Below the pieces are notes generated by a model that made no database searches, had not been told where the DNA came from, and saw nothing but the letters and a program-made list of their open reading frames with translations. The position numbers and the translations under genes were made by a program. From the NCBI RefSeq assembly GCF_000768685.1, contig NZ_AVPK01000007.1:1-64000 (forward strand): a stretch of DNA of 64,000 nucleotides, read 5' to 3'. This DNA is from Knoellia subterranea KCTC 19937 (lineage in GTDB: Bacteria > Actinomycetota > Actinomycetes > Actinomycetales > Dermatophilaceae). How positions within the stretch are numbered: position 1 is the stretch's first letter; each line of letters starts with the position of its first letter. Shown here piece after piece: positions 50,095 through 58,408 of the stretch.

Positions 50095-51731
50095 GCGCCC
50101 ATGATCCATGTGCTCGGGTCGACGAGCGTCGGCGAACCGCCGGGCACCCGGGATCGCACCGCCTCGATCTCGTCCGGGGTCAGGGGAGTGCGAGCGAGCC
50201 AGGCGGCCTGCTCACCGACCTGCTCCGGTGTCTCGGCGCCGAGGACGACCGACGTGACGAACGGGTGGCCGAGGACATAGGCGATGCAGAGGTCGGCCAC
50301 GCTGTCGCGGCCCAACTCGTCGGCGAGCGCGGCAAGCGCGGCGCGCACGGCCTCGGGGTCGGCGTCCGCGTTCTGCGGCCACCGCGCCGAGGGTGCGACG
50401 AGGAGTCCCTGGAGGAAGACACTGCGCACGGTGACGATGACGTCCGGGCGCGCGGCAAGGGCGGCCACGATGTCGGGCTCGACCCAGCGTCGGTCGAGGA
50501 CGTTGAACGGAAGCTGGACGTATCCCACTCGGGGGTCGGCCAGGGCCTCGAGCGATTCGGCCGGCGTCGAAAGGGAGGCACCGACCACCGTCGCGAGACC
50601 CTCTCCGCGCAGCTGGTCCAGCGTGTCGGCGACGGCCCCGTCACCTCGCGACCAGTCGGCCCAGCGGTGGACGAGCAGGGCGCCGACACGGCGAGTTCCC
50701 AACTCCCGCAACGACTTCTCGACGGACGCAACGACGGCGTCGCGCGCCCAGGCAGCGTCGGCGTCGACGGGGACGTGGTCGAGCGGCTGGACCTTGGTGA
50801 CGACACCGACCCGTTCGGAGAGGCCTCGGGCGAGGGCATGGCCGATGCGGGACTCGCTCGCGCCATAGGCCCGGGCGGTGTCGAGGTGGGTCACGCCCGA
50901 GCCCGCGGCGCGACGGAGCACGGTGCCCGCAGTCTCGGGGTCCGGCATCCCGGCAGTGTTGGCGGCGCCGTAGCTCACGCCGAGCTGCACGGTGCCGAGC
51001 AGCCATGGTCCCTGGCCGAGCGGGTTGTCACGGCCGGGCAGGCGGTCGGGTGTGCGCCCGCCGGAGGCGGCCCACCGGCCGATGAGGTCGACCCAGCTGG
51101 TCTCGACCGGGTCGGGCACGTCGGCGAGAGCGGTCTCGGCCACGACGAAGTCGTCGAGCGTGTCGATGGTGCACCGGACGCTACGAAGGTCGTCGGGGAG
51201 TCCCTCGGGCGCCCACGTCGCATCGCCGGTCTCACGGCGCATCCAGGGGGTGACGTGCTCGCGGTCGAACGCACTGGTGGCCGCCGCATCGGCTCGCCGC
51301 AGCAGCCCGACGGTGAAGGCCTCGGCCCCCAGCCCATAGGGGAACCCGTCGGCGACCCGCACGTACTCGGTCCCGATCTCATCGAGCGCGGCCACGAGCC
51401 CGGTCACGAAGTCCGCGTCGGGCACGACGTTGTCGGCAGTGAGCCGCACGACGACGTCGTCATCGGCCAGGCCCGCACTCGCACCGACGAAGCGGCCGAG
51501 CGGGTCCTCGAGGGAGCCGCGGAAGCACGTGACGCCGGACCGCTCCGCAGCTCGGGCGATGGCATCGTCCTCGGGCGTGGTGCTCGTCGCGAGGACGACG
51601 TCCAACCCGCCACGACCGGCGCGTTTGGCCGCGAGCACGGCGACGGGGAACGCACCCAGGGAGAGCAGCGCCTTCCCGGGAAGGCGACTCGAACTCAGCC
51701 GCGACTGCAGGACGACCCGGGTGTGCGGCAT
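50091..51731 (-). CDS. Fusion of SpsF-type cytidylyltransferase and aldo/keto reductase
   Basis: The 546-residue protein has two enzymes in one chain. Residues 1-225 match SpsF-like NTP transferases (RVVLQSRLSSSRLPGKALL, EDPLGRF and RLTADNV), related to CMP-Kdo/CMP-nonulosonate synthetases. Residues 245-546 form an aldo/keto reductase with LDTARAYGASE (Asp, Tyr), VVTKVQ (Lys) and LLVHRW (His). A classical PseF (with AIIPARGGSKR-type motif) is absent from the window, so the first domain may activate the nonulosonate as a CMP-sugar. The reductase may trim an oxo-sugar. The operon is pseG, this gene, SDR. ATG 51731 is within a GTATGCCG octamer. Confidence 0.78.
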   Translation of the reverse strand: MPHTRVVLQSRLSSSRLPGKALLSLGAFPVAVLAAKRAGRGGLDVVLATSTTPEDDAIARAAERSGVTCFRGSLEDPLGRFVGASAGLADDDVVVRLTADNVVPDADFVTGLVAALDEIGTEYVRVADGFPYGLGAEAFTVGLLRRADAAATSAFDREHVTPWMRRETGDATWAPEGLPDDLRSVRCTIDTLDDFVVAETALADVPDPVETSWVDLIGRWAASGGRTPDRLPGRDNPLGQGPWLLGTVQLGVSYGAANTAGMPDPETAGTVLRRAAGSGVTHLDTARAYGASESRIGHALARGLSERVGVVTKVQPLDHVPVDADAAWARDAVVASVEKSLRELGTRRVGALLVHRWADWSRGDGAVADTLDQLRGEGLATVVGASLSTPAESLEALADPRVGYVQLPFNVLDRRWVEPDIVAALAARPDVIVTVRSVFLQGLLVAPSARWPQNADADPEAVRAALAALADELGRDSVADLCIAYVLGHPFVTSVVLGAETPEQVGEQAAWLARTPLTPDEIEAVRSRVPGGSPTLVDPSTWIMGA

Positions 51732-51758
51732 ACCGGCAAGCATAGGAGGCGACCGGCC

Positions 51759-52808
51759 TCAGTCCGGACGGTCGCCCAGGGTGGTGAGCAGGACGTCGGC
51801 CACGCGTGCCCGTCCCTTCCCGTCGACGAGCCGCCGTCCGCGGTGGCCGAGATCTTCCCGGTATGCCGGGTCGTCGAGGAGGCGTCGGAGCGTCGCCTTC
51901 GCGTCGGCGCGGGCAGCCTCGGACCGGCGGAGTTCGCTCAGGAGGCCGATGGGGGCCGCGACCCCGCTGTCGATGACCTCGCGATAACTGGCCTCCTGGT
52001 TGTCGGCGACGGCGACGATGCCGGTCGCGACCCCGAGGTGGAGGAGTTCCCAGATGGAGGAGCCCGCCGCGCTGAGGGTGACCGTGCTCGAGGCCGCGAG
52101 ACGCATGACGTCCGGGGTGGGAGCGATCGTCGTGACCGACTGGCCCTCGGCGCGGGGGAGGGCGTCGACGGCCTCACGCAGGTCCGGTCGGGCGACGACG
52201 CAGGTGAGATCGAGGGGGAGCCCCGTCGCGAGGAGGAGCGGGACCACGACCTCGGCGGCGGAGTTCGGGTCCGTGCCGCCGAACACGGCGAGGACGGTCG
52301 GGACAGCGTGGTCCGCGTGCGGCAGGTCGGCGAGGTCGAGCACCTCGCGTCGGAAGAGCGCGTGGTCCAACCCGGCGAGGCTGATGGCGCCGCTGGAAGC
52401 TGAGTGGTGGAGGACCGCGCCGAAGTTCTGGTCGAGGTGGATGTCGGCTTCCTGCGCCGCGCCGAAGTCCCCGTCGTGGAAGGCGAGCACGACGAGTCCG
52501 GCCGTCCGGGCCGTGGCGCCGAGCCGGGCGTCGATGTCGTAGCCGTCGATGACGAGGGCGTCGACGCCCTGCTCCACCAGGAGCGAGGTCAGGGCCTCGG
52601 GGGCATCCGGTGCCGCGACGACCTCGATGGCGAGCCGCTCCAGGGGCGCGGCGAGCCAGTCGACCGTCACCGACCCGAAGATCGTGACAGTGCATCCACG
52701 CTCGAGCAGTTCCTCCGCCAGGGCGAGGCAGCGGACGACGTGGCCCACCCCGATGCTCGGCGAGGCGTCGGCACGGATGCCGACGTGGGGTCGTCCGGGC
52801 CGGCTCAT
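51759..52808 (-). CDS. pseG: UDP-2,4-diacetamido-2,4,6-trideoxy-L-altropyranose hydrolase (PseG-like)
   Basis: The 349-residue GT-B-fold hydrolase shows RADASPSIGVGHVVRCLALA near 11-30, including the catalytic His of PseG, then FGGTDPNSAAE near 170 and AASSTVTLSAAGSSIWELLHLG near 231. In the pathway PseG removes UDP from the acetylated sugar before PseI condenses it. ATG 52808 has GAGGAGAG upstream. It is divergent from pseB by 109 bases. Assignment as PseG rather than a related SpsG is supported by pseB, pseC, pseH and pseI in the same locus. Confidence 0.85.
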   Translation of the reverse strand: MSRPGRPHVGIRADASPSIGVGHVVRCLALAEELLERGCTVTIFGSVTVDWLAAPLERLAIEVVAAPDAPEALTSLLVEQGVDALVIDGYDIDARLGATARTAGLVVLAFHDGDFGAAQEADIHLDQNFGAVLHHSASSGAISLAGLDHALFRREVLDLADLPHADHAVPTVLAVFGGTDPNSAAEVVVPLLLATGLPLDLTCVVARPDLREAVDALPRAEGQSVTTIAPTPDVMRLAASSTVTLSAAGSSIWELLHLGVATGIVAVADNQEASYREVIDSGVAAPIGLLSELRRSEAARADAKATLRRLLDDPAYREDLGHRGRRLVDGKGRARVADVLLTTLGDRPD

Positions 52809-52917
52809 CAGCTCTCCTCTAGGTGGGTCCCGCGCCAATGGCGGGGCGGGGCGGACCGATCTGAGATGCTAGCCTCGCGGTGCCATTTCGCCCGCCAGGA
52901 CGTGTAGGAGACACCGC

Positions 52918-53904
52918 GTGAGCATTCTTGAGGGTTCGTCGATTCTCATCACCGGAGGCACGGGTTCCTTCGGCAAGGCCTTCATCAGGAAGGCCCTGGA
53001 TGACCTGAACCCCAAGCGCATCGTCATCTTCTCGCGCGACGAGCTCAAGCAGTACGAATGCCGCCAGCTCTTCGGTGACGACCCGCGTCTGCGCTGGTTC
53101 ATCGGTGACATCCGCGACCGCCACCGCCTCGACCGCGCCATGCACGGCATCGACTACGTCGTGCACGCCGCCGCGCTCAAGCAGGTGGACACGGCCGAAT
53201 ACAACCCGTGGGAGTTCGTCCAGACCAACGTCATCGGCTCGCAGAACGTCATCGAGACCTCGATCGACGCCGGCGTCAAGAAGGTCGTCGCCCTCTCGAC
53301 CGACAAGGCGTCCTCGCCGATCAACCTCTACGGCGCCACCAAGCTGACCGCCGACAAGCTCTTCATCACCGGCAACCACTACGCCGCCGCCTACCCGACG
53401 CGCTTCTGCGTCGTCCGCTACGGCAACGTCATGGGCAGCCGCGGCTCGGTCATCCCGTTCTTCCGCCGACTCGCCGAGGCGGGGGAGTCGCTCCCGATCA
53501 CCGACCTCCGCATGACCCGCTTCTTCATCACCCTCCCGGAGGCGGTCAAGTTCGTGACCGACTCGTTCGAGACGATGCAGGGCGGCGAGCTCTACGTCCC
53601 GCGCATCCCGTCGATGAAGATCGTCGACCTGGCCCAGTCGGTGGCGCCCGGAGCGAAGATGCACGAGATCGGCCTGCGTCCCGGCGAGAAGCTGCACGAG
53701 GAGATGATCTCCCCGGAGGAGGGGCGCCGCGCCCTGCGCATCGGCGACCGCTACGTCCTCCAGCCCGACCTCGCGTCGTGGGGCTACACCCCGCCGGCCG
53801 ACGGCGAGCCGGTGCCGGAGGGTTTCCACTACACCTCGGACAACAACGACGTCTGGTTCACCGGCGACGAGATGCTCAAGATCCTCGAGGACGAGGGCCT
53901 CTGA
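52918..53904 (+). CDS. pseB: UDP-GlcNAc 4,6-dehydratase (inverting), PseB
   Basis: The 328-residue SDR-family dehydratase starts the pathway by turning UDP-GlcNAc into the 4-keto-6-deoxy-L-arabino sugar. It shows TGGTGSFGK near 12-20, SRDELKQYE near 39-47 (a PseB signature), catalytic Lys/Tyr in STDKASSPINLYGATK near 128-143, and RYGNVMGSRGSV near 168. The start is GTG after AGGAGA. It lies 2 bases from pseC. Length and motifs exclude the larger FlaA1/CapD membrane type. Confidence 0.93.
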   Translation: MSILEGSSILITGGTGSFGKAFIRKALDDLNPKRIVIFSRDELKQYECRQLFGDDPRLRWFIGDIRDRHRLDRAMHGIDYVVHAAALKQVDTAEYNPWEFVQTNVIGSQNVIETSIDAGVKKVVALSTDKASSPINLYGATKLTADKLFITGNHYAAAYPTRFCVVRYGNVMGSRGSVIPFFRRLAEAGESLPITDLRMTRFFITLPEAVKFVTDSFETMQGGELYVPRIPSMKIVDLAQSVAPGAKMHEIGLRPGEKLHEEMISPEEGRRALRIGDRYVLQPDLASWGYTPPADGEPVPEGFHYTSDNNDVWFTGDEMLKILEDEGL

Positions 53905-53906
53905 GG

Positions 53907-55034
53907 ATGATCCAGTACGGCCGCCAGTCCATCAACGAGGACGACGTCGCAGCGGTCGCCGAGGTTCTCCGCGGCGACTGGCTCACGACGGGGCCGACGG
54001 TCACGGCGTTCGAGGACGCGCTGGCGCAGATCAGCGGCGCCACGCGCTGCGTCAGCGTCACGAGCGGCACCGCCGCCCTGCACGTCGCCTATGCCGCGGC
54101 CGGTGTCGGGCAGGGTGACGAGGTCGTCACGACCCCGATGACCTTCGTCGCGACGGCGTCGTCCGCGGTCGCTCTGGGCGCCCGGATCACCTTCGTCGAC
54201 GTCGAGGACGACACGGCCAACATCGACCCCGCAGCGGTCGAGGCCGTCGTCACCGACGACACCAAGGTGATCGCCGGTGTCGACTACGCCGGCCACCCGA
54301 TCGAGGTCGACGCGCTGCGACCCGTCGCCGACCGCGTCGGCGCGCTCCTGCTGGAGGACGCCGCGCACTCGATCGGCTCGACCTATCGCGGTCGGCCCGT
54401 GGGTTCGCTCGCCGACCTCACGACCTTCTCGTTCTTCCCCACCAAGAACATGACGAGCGCCGAGGGCGGGGCCGTGGCCACCCTCGACGCAGACCTCGGC
54501 CAACGTGCCCACGAGTTCCACTTCATCGGACTCGTCCGCGACCGTGACCGGATGCGCTACCCCGACGAGGGGCCGTGGCACCAGGAGGTCCACGAGTACG
54601 GCCTCAACTACCGGCTCCCCGACGTGCTGGCCGCGCTGGGCCTGAGCCAGCTCAAGCGACTCGAGCTCTTCAAGCAGCGTCGGGCCGAGGTCTTCGCCCG
54701 CTATCAAGCCGGGCTGGCCGACCTCGAGGGCGTGCGACTGCCCGTCCAGCGCGAGCACGTCGACCCGATCTGGCACCTCTATCCGCTGCGGGTCCTCGAG
54801 GGCCGTCGGCGCGAGGTCTTCGACAAGCTCCGCGCCAACGGCGTCGGCGCCCAGGTCAACTACATGCCGGTCTACTGGCACCCGATGTTCGAGGACCTGG
54901 GCTACCAGCGCGGCATGTGCCCCAACGCCGAGGAGTTCTACTCGCAGGAGATCTCCCTGCCGATGCACGCGGAGCTCACCGACGACCAGGTCGACCACGT
55001 CATCGACGCCGTTCGGGTTGCCGTCACGGGCTGA
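53907..55034 (+). CDS. pseC: PLP-dependent aminotransferase, PseC
   Basis: The 375-residue DegT/DnrJ/EryC1/StrS-family aminotransferase adds the 4-amino group to the PseB product. It shows VTSGTAALHVAY near 51-62, LEDAAHSIGSTY near 149-160 and the PLP lysine, Lys180, in FSFFPTKNMTSAEGGAV. It starts 2 bases after the pseB stop codon and is followed, 8 bases on, by a gene of unknown function. Confidence 0.9.
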   Translation: MIQYGRQSINEDDVAAVAEVLRGDWLTTGPTVTAFEDALAQISGATRCVSVTSGTAALHVAYAAAGVGQGDEVVTTPMTFVATASSAVALGARITFVDVEDDTANIDPAAVEAVVTDDTKVIAGVDYAGHPIEVDALRPVADRVGALLLEDAAHSIGSTYRGRPVGSLADLTTFSFFPTKNMTSAEGGAVATLDADLGQRAHEFHFIGLVRDRDRMRYPDEGPWHQEVHEYGLNYRLPDVLAALGLSQLKRLELFKQRRAEVFARYQAGLADLEGVRLPVQREHVDPIWHLYPLRVLEGRRREVFDKLRANGVGAQVNYMPVYWHPMFEDLGYQRGMCPNAEEFYSQEISLPMHAELTDDQVDHVIDAVRVAVTG

Positions 55035-55042
55035 CGACGCCT

Positions 55043-55879
55043 GTGCACCACGCCAACCACTTCTACGGCCACGCGGCCATCATGGCCCGCTGGGCGGGGC
55101 TCTCCGAGGCTCCGGCCATCCGCGGCTACCTCCAGCACGGGTGGAACCTCCACGACGGCTTCGCCGTGGGCACGGCCTTCGCGCCCGGCTATCCGAAATT
55201 CGTGTGGACAGAGGTGGTGGCCCGGCGCGCCCGCGCGGCCGGGCTGAACCACGTCGAGGTCGTCTCGTCTCCGTGGCACTACCTGCTGCTCCAGGAGCCC
55301 GAGCCCGAGTCGGACCAGGAAGAGTCCGACACCACGCGCGAGGGCACGATCGTCTACCCCTTCCACGGCTGGGAGGGGCAGCTCATCCAGGGCAGCCACG
55401 ACGCCTATGCCCGTGAGCTGCGCGAGACCGAGGGCGACGCGCCGATCACGATGTGCCTCTATTGGAACGACTTCGAGCACGCACCGACCCGGGAGATCTA
55501 CGAACGACACGGGTTCCGGGTCATCTCGCACGGGCGTCGCGGCTTCATGGGCGTCGGCCATGACACCGAGTTCCTCTACCGCCAGCTGGGCGAGCTGCGC
55601 CGACACCGCCGGGTCGTGAGCAACCGCCTCGGCAGCGCCCTGTTCTACGGGGCGTCCGTCGGGGCCGAGATCGGGGTCTACGGCGACCCGATGGTCCTCG
55701 GCAACGACCACGCGGTGCTCGGCGGCATGGCCAAGCAATTGCGACTCTTCCCCGAACTGCACCAGCTGGCGGTGCCCCGCGAGGTCGCGGAGCGAGCCGC
55801 TCGCGAGGAGCTCGGCCTCGACATCACCCTGTCCCCGGCCGAGGTCCGCGAGACCTTCGGCTGGGTCGACGAGGACTGA
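55043..55879 (+). CDS. Uncharacterised glycan-locus protein A (paralog of 57561-58394)
   Basis: The 278-residue protein is soluble, with no signal or span. It shares with the protein at 57561-58394 the ordered motifs HHxNHxYGH (start), RGYLQHGWN near 32-40, FHGWEG near 110, NRLGSALFYGASVG near 193-206 and YGDPM near 213. Conserved His/Asn/Arg and Gly-rich loops recall nucleotide-sugar binding in GT-B glycosyltransferases (Kdo/sialyl-type), but I recognise no family. A role in transferring the nonulosonate is my inference. The GTG start is 8 bases after pseC, in the same operon. Confidence 0.6.
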   Translation: MHHANHFYGHAAIMARWAGLSEAPAIRGYLQHGWNLHDGFAVGTAFAPGYPKFVWTEVVARRARAAGLNHVEVVSSPWHYLLLQEPEPESDQEESDTTREGTIVYPFHGWEGQLIQGSHDAYARELRETEGDAPITMCLYWNDFEHAPTREIYERHGFRVISHGRRGFMGVGHDTEFLYRQLGELRRHRRVVSNRLGSALFYGASVGAEIGVYGDPMVLGNDHAVLGGMAKQLRLFPELHQLAVPREVAERAAREELGLDITLSPAEVRETFGWVDED

Positions 55880-55886
55880 CCCCGCC

Positions 55887-55900
55887 GACCCGGCCGGGTC
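55887..55900. terminator. 14-bp palindrome between convergent glycan genes
   Basis: GACCCGGCCGGGTC is perfectly self-complementary and fills most of the 21-base gap between the two stop codons. It has no loop, so may be extended by flanking bases or be a weak stop. Confidence 0.35.
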
Positions 55901-57568
55901 TCAGCGACCGCGGAGTCGGGTCCCGGCCTTCTTCTTGACGGCGGCGGCGAACTTGCGCGGTTCGCGCACCTTGGCCGCCTTGCGAAGCGTCCTGTATGCC
56001 GGGTGGTTGCGGATCTTCTCGACCTTCTGGAGGTCCTTGTGCAGCTTGCGAATGCGCTTCTCGCGGGTGAGGAGCTGCTTGTCGCGGAACCCGATGGTGC
56101 GCTCGAGGCCGAAGATGTGGCCGTTCGCCTCGAAGAGCTGCTTGGCGGCTTCGTCGCGGTCGGCAAGGGCCGTGCGGGCGTCGACGATGTCAGGGGTGGG
56201 GCCGGCGAGCGAGTCGGCCAGCACGCGGGCGGACTCGAGACTGTCGGCGTCGGTGGCAACACCGGCCATGGAGGACCAGATGCCCACGAGCTCACTGCCG
56301 ACGACCCACGGGGGCCAGGGGTGCCGGCGGTGTTGGGCGAGCAGCCGGTCCTGGAAGCGGAACCACGCCGCAGCGACTGCCATGTCCCGGGCCGATTCCT
56401 CGTGGGCCGGGCCGCCGACGTGGGTGTCGACGAAGGTGTTGCCGTCGCGCACGAGGCTGTCGAGTGTCAGAGGGCCGACGTGGTCCGGCAGCGTTCGGGT
56501 CCACTCGCCGAGGCGCTGGGCGTAGGCGCGGAAACCGGGCACGTCCTCGCGTTCGGCCAGCTCACGCAACTCGCTCTCCACCGTGCGACCACCGGGGACA
56601 CGCTGCTCGGCACCCGTCGCGTCACTGAGGAGCCAGGTCGCGTCGGCGCCGTTTCCCTCGCGGCGGGCCGTCCAGGCGGACTCGTCGCCGGTCGATCCGT
56701 AGGCCTCGGTCGGGGCGTGGGCAGTGCTGGCGGCGTCTCCTCCGATGATGGCGAGGAAACCGTCGGCCACGGTCGGGAGGGCTCCGGCACGAGCCGCGGT
56801 CGACAAGGCCTCGTCCGGAAGGGCCAGCAGGGGCGAGCGGGTGGCGCGGACGGCAGCCGTGGCCGCGTTCGCGAGGAAGCGGTCGGGGCGGGCCGACCCA
56901 GCGGCGTCGGCACTGGCAATGAGGCCCGGCTGCGCCTGCGGACCGAAGGTCGTCCACGTGCTCGACGGAGTGAGACCGCGCTCGGCGAGAGCGTCGACGA
57001 ACTGGCCGAGGGAGCAGGGGCGCTCGGTGTCCGAATGGATCGGACGCCACTCCTCATCGCCGTGGCGGTCGCGGGCGACGCGGGCATCGAGGAGGGTCGC
57101 GAGGGCGAATTCGTTGCCCAGTCCGACGACGATCGTGGCTCCGTCGTTGGCGAGGGACCGCAGGAGGTCGAGTCGCTCGGGCCAGGCGAGGTCGGCGCTG
57201 TCGGGCGTCAGGACCCGGTCCAGGCCATCCGCGGCCAGAACCACGTCAAAGGCGCCGTCCTCGGGGGACAGGCCGTCGAGGGCGCCGATGGCGATGTCGA
57301 GGCCGGTGGGGAATCGGGTGCTCGTCGTCTCGCCGTCGCTCGCGGCGCGGATGAGCACCGTGAGCGACTCCGAACGCTCCTGGGCGAGGGTGAGCACGGC
57401 GTCGGCGTGCGGGCCGGCGATGAGCCAGCGACCGCCCCGCGGCAGGACGTCCTCGAGCAGCCGCAGTGCAGCGGCACCGCCGAACGGGCCGATCGGACCG
57501 TCGAGATCGCTCCACGGCCGCATCTCACCCGGGACGGGCCGGACGCTGGTGTGGTCGGGGTCAGTCAT
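55901..57568 (-). CDS. Methyltransferase-like protein with C-terminal coiled coil
   Basis: The 555-residue protein begins with a degenerate Rossmann-like region (about 40-210): GGRWLIAGPHADAVLTLAQ, DGAFDVVLAADGLDR and LANDGATIVVGLGNEFAL, which echo SAM-methyltransferase motifs though the first glycine loop (GxGxG) is poor. A middle section of unknown type follows. Residues 470-555 form a Lys/Arg/Glu-rich coiled coil (RDKQLLTREKRIRKLHKDL...) as seen at the end of several surface-glycan enzymes. It overlaps protein B by 8 bases. Possible role: O-methylation of the glycan; alternatively a scaffold. Confidence 0.5.
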   Translation of the reverse strand: MTDPDHTSVRPVPGEMRPWSDLDGPIGPFGGAAALRLLEDVLPRGGRWLIAGPHADAVLTLAQERSESLTVLIRAASDGETTSTRFPTGLDIAIGALDGLSPEDGAFDVVLAADGLDRVLTPDSADLAWPERLDLLRSLANDGATIVVGLGNEFALATLLDARVARDRHGDEEWRPIHSDTERPCSLGQFVDALAERGLTPSSTWTTFGPQAQPGLIASADAAGSARPDRFLANAATAAVRATRSPLLALPDEALSTAARAGALPTVADGFLAIIGGDAASTAHAPTEAYGSTGDESAWTARREGNGADATWLLSDATGAEQRVPGGRTVESELRELAEREDVPGFRAYAQRLGEWTRTLPDHVGPLTLDSLVRDGNTFVDTHVGGPAHEESARDMAVAAAWFRFQDRLLAQHRRHPWPPWVVGSELVGIWSSMAGVATDADSLESARVLADSLAGPTPDIVDARTALADRDEAAKQLFEANGHIFGLERTIGFRDKQLLTREKRIRKLHKDLQKVEKIRNHPAYRTLRKAAKVREPRKFAAAVKKKAGTRLRGR

Positions 57569-58394
57569 GGGTCACTCCATCGAAGATCAGCGGGCGAAGT
57601 TCTTGGGCCGGCATCTTCCACGCCGTGCCGAGTTCCTGGTTGACGACCTCTCGGGCCACGACCTGGTCGAGGTCCTTGCCGTGGAGTTCGGGCCAGAGCC
57701 GCTGGACCCGGGCGTTGCCGCCGAAGAGCGGGTCCTCGCCGTTCATCGCCATGGGGTCGCCGTAGACGGCGACGTCACAGCCGACCGATGCTCCGTAGAA
57801 CACGGCCGTCGCCAGGCGGTTGGCGGCGACCCGCTTGTGCTTGCGCAGGGCCTTGAGCTGCCTGAAGAGGAAGCGGCGGTCGGTGCCTTCGTAGGCGAAG
57901 CCGCGCTTGCCGAAGCTCACGACGTCGAAGCCGGCGTCGAGGTAGGAGTTGCGGATCTCGGGGCGCTCGTACTCGGTGTAATACAGGCTGAAGGTCACCG
58001 GGCCCGGCTCGGTCTCACGGATCTCGTCGATGAGCCGCTTGTGGTCGCCCTCGATCTTGCCGCCCTCCCAACCGTGGAAGAGGAAGAAGAGCGTGCCCTC
58101 GCGTTCTTCCTCGGGCACGACCCCGAGGTCGGGCTCCAGGTCGAGGAGGTAGAGCCAGGGCGCACCGATGGCCTGGTAGTTGCGGCGACCGAGGATGTGG
58201 CCGCGGCGGCGCGGCGCGTCACTCCACGTCCAGCGCCAGGCGCCGTCGAAGAACTCGTGCTGTGGGTTCCACCCGTCGCCGACGTTCCAGCCGTGCTGGA
58301 GGTAGCCCCGAATGCGTGGCGGATGCACCTGGGGGAGCCCGCAGTAGCGCGCGAGGATGTGCGAGTGGCCGTAGTAGTGATTGTGGTGGTGCAT
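57561..58394 (-). CDS. Uncharacterised glycan-locus protein B (paralog of 55043-55879)
   Basis: The 277-residue protein shares with protein A the motifs HHxNHYYGHSH, RGYLQHGWN (near 27-36), FHGWEG (near 106), NRLATAVFYGASVG (near 191) and YGDPMAMN (near 212). Both keep the same length and order, so they are one family duplicated within the locus and set on opposite strands. No catalytic motif is recognised. It lies 14 bases after the two-domain glycosyltransferase and overlaps the methyltransferase-like gene by 8 bases, in one operon. Confidence 0.6.
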   Translation of the reverse strand: MHHHNHYYGHSHILARYCGLPQVHPPRIRGYLQHGWNVGDGWNPQHEFFDGAWRWTWSDAPRRRGHILGRRNYQAIGAPWLYLLDLEPDLGVVPEEEREGTLFFLFHGWEGGKIEGDHKRLIDEIRETEPGPVTFSLYYTEYERPEIRNSYLDAGFDVVSFGKRGFAYEGTDRRFLFRQLKALRKHKRVAANRLATAVFYGASVGCDVAVYGDPMAMNGEDPLFGGNARVQRLWPELHGKDLDQVVAREVVNQELGTAWKMPAQELRPLIFDGVTHD

Positions 58395-58408
58395 GTTGGG
58401 TCCTCGCC

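Noticed and set aside
55043-58394. Proteins A and B as polysaccharide pyruvyl transferases
   Set aside because: They lack the expected pyruvyl-transferase sequence pattern; only generic Gly-rich loops are shared.
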